Below the pieces are notes generated by a model. The model saw only the letters and a program-made list of their open reading frames with translations, did no database searches and had not been told where the DNA came from. Below, in pieces: positions 59,116 through 64,000 of a DNA stretch of 64,000 nucleotides (within the stretch, counting starts at the first letter, position 1; every line of letters begins with the position of its first letter). The position numbers were made by a program, and so were the translations under genes. This DNA comes from Fomitopsis serialis (taxonomy: Eukaryota > Basidiomycota > Agaricomycetes > Polyporales > Fomitopsidaceae): positions 1 through 64,000 of the forward strand of contig NW_025955038.1 of assembly GCF_022376445.1 (NCBI RefSeq), given 5' to 3'.

Positions 59116-59436
59116 TGAACACCTCATGCTTCTAGGTAACGGAGAGACCTCTCAGGCTCATGAGAAAACCCGTCACACTCAATGAAGGGTTCTATTTGGG
59201 GTGGTCAGAGTGCTGCTGCAGTGCATGTATGCTGCACCGAGTACCTTGGTAGCAGAGGCACGGCCTAGTACGTGTATGGTGCGCTGAACGACGTGATACA
59301 GTTGTACTTATCGGATCGCTCCCCCGGTCCAAGCAGACTCAAATCACATAAGAGTAGATATCTGTGATAGTGCTAGACGTGACAGTATCGTACGGAACGA
59401 CCCCCTTCCTCGCCAACAGACACGGAAGGCCATGTC

Positions 59437-60629
59437 TCAGTACATGAGCGGTTCGACGATCTGGCGTAGACCCTTTCCTCCAGGTCTCGCGAACTTGTTG
59501 AACAGATACATGCACTTGTCGCGATGTGTCGTGGACTCCCAACCCCGCAGATTGTCCTTGGTCTGTCTATCAACCTCGGACTGGATGCTTGAGGTGTCGA
59601 GGCAGTAGACGGCATCGTAGGCGTACACAAGGTAGCTAAACGCAAACATAAATGTATATGTTAGCTGTGTTCAGAGGAGGAGGTCGTGGCCCTTACATTG
59701 TTGTGCACTTCCAACCAGAATTAACAGTAAATTGACTCTTCTCTCTTACTATCTCACATTGAGAAGCGTGTTCATTACCCCTCGCAACTAGTCAAGTATT
59801 GTGGATTAGATGATGCGAATCACTCGAACACTGGAAGCACTCACGACTAGATAGTCAGTTCAACGCCTCTTCCAGTCAAGTAATCCAGCGCGGCACGGAG
59901 AGAGATTATTATGGTGCTTACGTCGTTAAGCAATCCACATAACCGAGTGCTACAGATTCGCCCGCTGACTCAGACACTTGTTCCACTACTTGAACTGTCT
60001 TCTGCCTGTCAGACATCACACCAACGATATAACGGGCAGTGACTAGTGAACCCACCGCGGAAGCAGAAGTGCGCAGGCCAACGTAGAAGCCAAAAGTGAT
60101 ACCATTGATCAGGGGTCAATCGCTGCAATGTGGCACAGAATACATAGAATACATTGACATCAACATCAGCATGTAAGGAGGAGCGAGAAAGACCTGGACC
60201 AAAGGATACTAACGAAGCCGAGATTGTCTGAGCCAGTTCCCCATGCGAATTCCGAACACGATGACGCCGTCTCGGCAAGGGTGACCACGAAATGTTCACA
60301 TAACTGGGCCTGAGTGGGGCCCCTCTTGTAGAGTAAACGGTATCTGTCCCAGTATGATACAACTTGTTTGCAGGTGTCGTCGAAGAGACTGTAGATGGCA
60401 TCCCCGTTCTGCATCGCAAAATCGTCTGAGAACGGAACAGCGGGGAGTGAACGAGATCCTGGGATGGTTGTGGGACTGCACTAACCTCCCGCCTCACGTC
60501 GATTGCGGTTTTATACGTACCGATAACGAGGGATCTCTCTGATGTAAGTTGCCGGAGAACTCGCGAAGGCCCAGTCATTCGCCGGCGGGTTTCAGGAAGG
60601 AGAACACAGTAGACGTAAAGTTTGCACAT
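59437..60629 (-). pseudogene. Gene X copy 2, unknown family, probably degenerate
   Basis: Minus-strand segments parallel to copy 1: LLPETRRRM and GTYKTAIDV near 60590-60480, DAIYSLFDDTCKQVVSYWD near 60405-60350, then QLCEHFVVTLAET, and the last exon 59649-59437 with YLVYAYDAVYCLDT, then HRDKCMYLFNKFARPGGKGL. The intron before the DAIYSLF exon is well formed here (GTGAGG...TGCAG). Middle exons are hard to join in one frame. The function is unknown, and the copy shares only moderate identity with copy 1, so the duplication is not very recent. Confidence 0.5.
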
Positions 60630-60901
60630 CGAATGGTGATCATCCCATGACGAACTCGGACGAGTAGGTGAAAACGTGGGTCGCCTTGTCGCTCACGTTG
60701 TGCGAGCATTTGCATCAAGGTCGCGGCGACGTTTGATCGGGCTCATCCTGACGAGTCCGGGTTGGCCTTCAATAATTTCTTCCACGATCCCTCGCGAGCC
60801 TGCGTGAGGTTTCCACCACCGGGTGGACCTCCCTGAGGAGCCTAACGCCGAGACTAGCCCTGAAAGCACGGAACCGGCCGTGCAAGTTTGATCGCCCCGC
60901 G

Positions 60902-61900
60902 TCACACCAGCTTGACGAGATACGGTAGGTCCAGATCATGCCCTGACGAGTCTGTCACGCTGTGGAAGTCGGCGTAGGCGTTGACGACCGCCTGAGACTT
61001 GTAGACATCGTTCAACGATGTGTACGTATCTCAGGCGGTCCGTTGTCGTCCCGCTCCTCGGTTTCCACGTACTGCTTCCAGGCTGCATTCGACCTCGTCC
61101 AGACACTGAACTGGAACCGCCCGATGATGGAGTTCCATCGTTCCACGAATGAATTTCGCTTCCGGGTGTCGTCGCCTTCGTACTTGTCCAGTATGGGCTG
61201 TCAAGTCACATTAAAATGTCAGCACGAAGCACAGTCATGTATCACCAATTGGGCCTACCGAAGCCAAGCCGGCATCCACACATTCCTCGATCGACGACGG
61301 TTGTGCCTCCGAGTCGTCGGCGGTGAGACCCAGCATAGTGATCCAGGCTTTGATTGCGCCGCCTAACGTGTGGTCGTCGATAATCATGGGACCCGTTAAG
61401 GAGACCTCGCCTTTGTCCGTGGCGCGTGCACCCTCGAACAATGACCCTCGTCCGTCTCCCTCCAGTATTGCTTCCACTCCGGTTTGTCAGGGTACAGAGG
61501 TAGCGTCCTGCGTCTGCCTGTACTCTGTGTGTCTAGGAGAGGCATACTTCGGGGACTACTGAACCTTCACAGAGGTCTGGAAAACCGGCTCGATCAGCTG
61601 CTCGTACAGTCCCACAGCACTGTAATACTGATCGAAGTCAGATGTCTGTCTGTCAGTCTGTGCAAGAGACCGACTGGAACCATTGTTCTGCCATTAGCCT
61701 GGTCTGAGTCTTCTGTACACATACCATAGCGCAACTATTGATGAGACAAATGACTTCTTGAGGCTCACCATTCGTTTTGAGACCCGTCTGCTGTAGCACA
61801 TCGCATGTCCGAAGGCGCCTCCGAGCTCGAGAGGGCCCAAAGTTAGTATATACTAGCTGGTTTGTGGATAGGGAGTGCGAGACACAGGGAAGAGGGGGTC
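60902..61900 (-). CDS. Hypothetical multi-exon gene, SAP-like N terminus possible
   Basis: Minus-strand reading gives several coherent segments: about 61860-61735 (CDVLQQTGLKTNGEPQEVI, which has the helix-turn-helix spacing of a SAP motif, weakly), about 61640-61570 (YYSAVGLYEQLIEPVFQTSV), 61477-61265 (SLTGPMIIDDHTLGGAIKAW, then SIEECVDAGLASV), about 61200-61030 (KYEGDDTRKRNSFVERWNSI, then FSVWTRSNAAWKQYVETEE) and 60990-60902 (AVVNAYADFHSV, then LPYLVKLV and TGA). Intron-like gaps with GT and AG separate them. I could not fix the start or every junction. It has no counterpart in the left arm. The family is not recognised. Confidence 0.45.
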
Positions 61901-62099
61901 CATGTGCTGAGAGATGCACAATCCACGGCGACGGTTCGGAGGGACAGGGGGCGACGATAAATTCTCTTTTTAGGGGACAATGTGGCGTGGGCGCTCTACT
62001 CTGTGACCCGGGCAGCCATCCTGTGTGTTACTGTCATTGATCAAGCAATCAAGGTCGTACATTCTGCGTGTGGAAGCCTGTGGAAGCTATCTTTGGCCG

Positions 62100-63083
62100 C
62101 GTACAGGCTTCGGTTTCGGGGTAGACTACACGATTGTGAACGATCTGCATACATGATGTGATTAGAAGGAGATTTCACCAATTCACTATCTTTGTATGCG
62201 GCGTCACCTTGTGTGGGTCGGCCACGTTCCAATTGAGTTCATATACTTGACTGTGATTGCAACAGAAGCGCAGAATGGCGAGATGCGCAGAGTCACCAGC
62301 CTGGAGTGAATGCATTGAGATGGCGATACCTAGCGCGTATCTTGCGAAGTAGCGTGTGCACTCACTGCATTTCATCTTTAACGCAGGCCTTCCTGCGCCT
62401 CAATGCGCCAGCTGACCAGAGGTTTGAGTTCGCCGTCTCTACGAGTTTCGCTCAACGAGTGCGCTGATTACAATCACAGAGGACAAATTGGCTGAATAAG
62501 ATTCCCCACTGGCGTCAGACGGCGAAATCCTTAAATCCGCACTACGTACTCACATTCAGGCTAGACCAAAATGTAGCGGGCATGTGGCGACGCAAAAGGC
62601 AGTATATAGAAATACTAGTGTTGGCCGCACTTAGTCAGGTAACCCGGATCTAGACGTAGCAGCCTCAAGGGCTATTATGAGCAACCTTGAGACTAGAGCA
62701 CACTCCCGCTCTCAGCTAACTCAAGTAGTCTGTGGGAAGAGGCACTGAGCCGCGCTTTGCCATCGAACACTATTTTCCGGAGCTGTGAAGGAGGATACCA
62801 CGAAATACCAATGTCATAGCACATGGTACGCATACGCCATCGGTGCTGCTCAGTCAGCCCAGACATCGAGCGGCTGTTGTCGAGTCTTCGTCGACACAAT
62901 GTTAACCTAGAGCTGAGATGAGATGGCGTCAGCATGAGACAGCTTTCGCCGGGCTGGTGAAAGTATTACTGTGTAGTGTTCTCCCACCCTCTCGCTATAT
63001 ATATGACCTAGCGTGGACTCCGTTTCCTCAGCAGATCCTACTATCACTTTACCACCAACCCTTACACGTAAGACTCACCAACA
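62100..63083 (+). promoter_or_regulatory. Duplicated upstream region of oxidoreductase copy 2, TATA box 62996-63004
   Basis: TATATATAT at 62996-63004 lies about 80 bp before ATG 63084, as in copy 1. The sequence between about 62120 and the ATG is similar to the reverse complement of 50203-51250, including a conserved GCTGAGATGAGATGGCGTCA at 62913-62932. Confidence 0.65.
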
Positions 63084-64000
63084 ATGTCGCAGCAGAAAGT
63101 GCTCTACCTGCAGTCCAAGAACGGGTCCTTCGCAGTCGCGTCAGCCCCGGTGCCCAAGCCTGGCCCAGGAGAAGTTCTCATCAAGGTCCAGTCGACTGCG
63201 CTCAACCCCGTCGACTGGAAGATTCAAGCATTTGGCATCTTTGTCGAGAAGTTCCCCTCGATCATCGGCGGTGATGCTGCAGGCGTCGTCGTGGAGGTCG
63301 GCGAAGGCGTCACAAACCTCAAGAAGGGAGACAGAGTGTGCGTGGTTCCCCTTGGTGTCACTTCTATGGTCACTGGCGCTGAGCGCGCGTCTGTAGATTC
63401 ACTAATGGCGTGTACGGTGTCAATGAACACGCAACCTTCCAGCAATACGCGCTCGGTTACGCCGACGTGACTGGAAAGGTGCGGAGCCTCACGCAGCGCA
63501 GTAGATTACGCTCACCAGCTGGCTTGCAGATCCCAGACGATCTCTCTTTCGACCAAGCTTCAACGATCCCGCTCGGCTTGGCGACCGCAGCCACGGGACT
63601 GTTTAACGAGGGAGCGGAGACCGGCAGTGTAGGCCTCTTCCCGCCTTGGGAAAACGGCGGACGCGCGAAGTACGCTGGAGAGCCCATCCTCGTCATCGGC
63701 GGTGCTAGTTCCGTTGGTCAATACGGTACGCAGATTGAAGGTGCTAGCACTCGCTCCATTTTGATACCCTTCTAGTCATCCAGCTCACGAAACTCGCTGG
63801 CTTCGGCCCCATCATCACGACAGCCTCCCTCCGCAACGCTGGGTATCTGAAGGGCCTGGGCGCGACGCACATTCTCGATCGCAACCTCCCGGACGCTGGC
63901 CTCATCGCGGAGGTCAAGAAGATCACTTCCGCACCTATCAAGGTTGTGTTCGACGCTGTGTCCGAGCCCAGACGCAAAATGTCGCCTACACAATCCTTGC
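63084..64000 (+). CDS. Quinone-oxidoreductase-like MDR enzyme, copy 2, partial at window end
   Basis: It starts MSQQKVLYLQSKNGSFAVAS. The first exon ends GDRV at a donor near 63337, the short second exon reads FTNGVYGVNEHATFQQYAL, and the third begins IPDDLSFDQASTIPLGLATA and contains the cofactor motif GGASSVGQYGTQI. A fourth exon starts near 63775 with VIQLTKLAGFGPIITTA. Near 63968 the codons after DAVSE shift frame relative to copy 1 (which reads DAISESETQNVAY), apparently by loss of a base, so the gene may be broken just before the window ends. Otherwise it is better preserved than copy 1 in the second exon. Expected activity as for copy 1. Confidence 0.75.

Larger units (their letters stand above)
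59437..64000. repeat. Right arm of the large inverted duplication
   Basis: Inverted counterpart of 48947-53656: gene X copy 2 (minus), an extra hypothetical gene, the shared flank (about 62.1-63.08 kb) and oxidoreductase copy 2 (plus, cut by the window end). The extra gene at 60.9-61.9 kb is the main structural difference from the left arm. Confidence 0.75.

Noticed and set aside
1..64000. CRISPR arrays, riboswitches, bacterial operons
   Set aside because: The sequence is eukaryotic; no regular repeat-spacer arrays were seen.

Overview
The window reads as nuclear DNA of a filamentous basidiomycete, most likely an Agaricomycete (possibly Polyporales). Genes are cut by many short introns (about 46-65 nt, GT-AG with two good GC-AG candidates). 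Product types (long eIF4G, F-box/LRR proteins, phenol-hydroxylase-type monooxygenase, Agaricomycete-type membrane protein) fit that group. I see no bacterial operons, CRISPR arrays or rRNA.

The dominant feature is seven copies or fragments of the translation initiation factor eIF4G, in three clusters: A-B-C (1-10104, + strand), D-E (26311-30121, - strand) and F-G (41741-47802, + strand). Copy C is the only one with an open reading frame over its whole length (4 exons, 1,331 aa, eIF4E-binding motif, MIF4G and MA3 domains). A, B, F and G carry small indels or stops. D keeps MIF4G and most of MA3 but lacks the eIF4E-binding segment. E is an MA3-only piece that a canonical intron joins to the end of D.

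Between the clusters lie single-copy genes: a seven-helix-type membrane protein (15.3-16.9 kb), a ten-exon FAD monooxygenase (18.3-20.5 kb), a frameshifted aminoglycoside-phosphotransferase-family gene (20.8-22.3 kb), an F-box/LRR gene whose first exon is split by a MITE (22.8-25.0 kb), a secreted kinase-like gene (31.3-32.3 kb), a divergent pair of TMEM70-like and dynactin subunit 5 genes (33.7-35.4 kb), an ACAD10-type phosphotransferase (36.2-37.7 kb) and a metal-dependent amidohydrolase (38.5-40.5 kb).

The right end (48.9-64.0 kb) is a large imperfect inverted duplication. Each arm holds a quinone-oxidoreductase-like gene, about 1 kb of its upstream DNA, and a gene of unknown family (X). 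The spacer between the arms holds D-glycerate 3-kinase, RER1 (with 10-nt and 6-nt exons), a steroid 5-alpha-reductase-family enzyme and a small probably N-myristoylated protein.

Two related MITEs with TA target duplications (5203-5488 and 24701-24934) and several relics (second F-box gene, second kinase-like gene) complete a picture of repeated segmental duplication and decay around housekeeping genes. Several intergenic stretches, chiefly 10.1-15.3 kb, hold nothing I can identify. All coordinates for spliced genes are from reading splice sites by eye; no transcript data or database searches were available.
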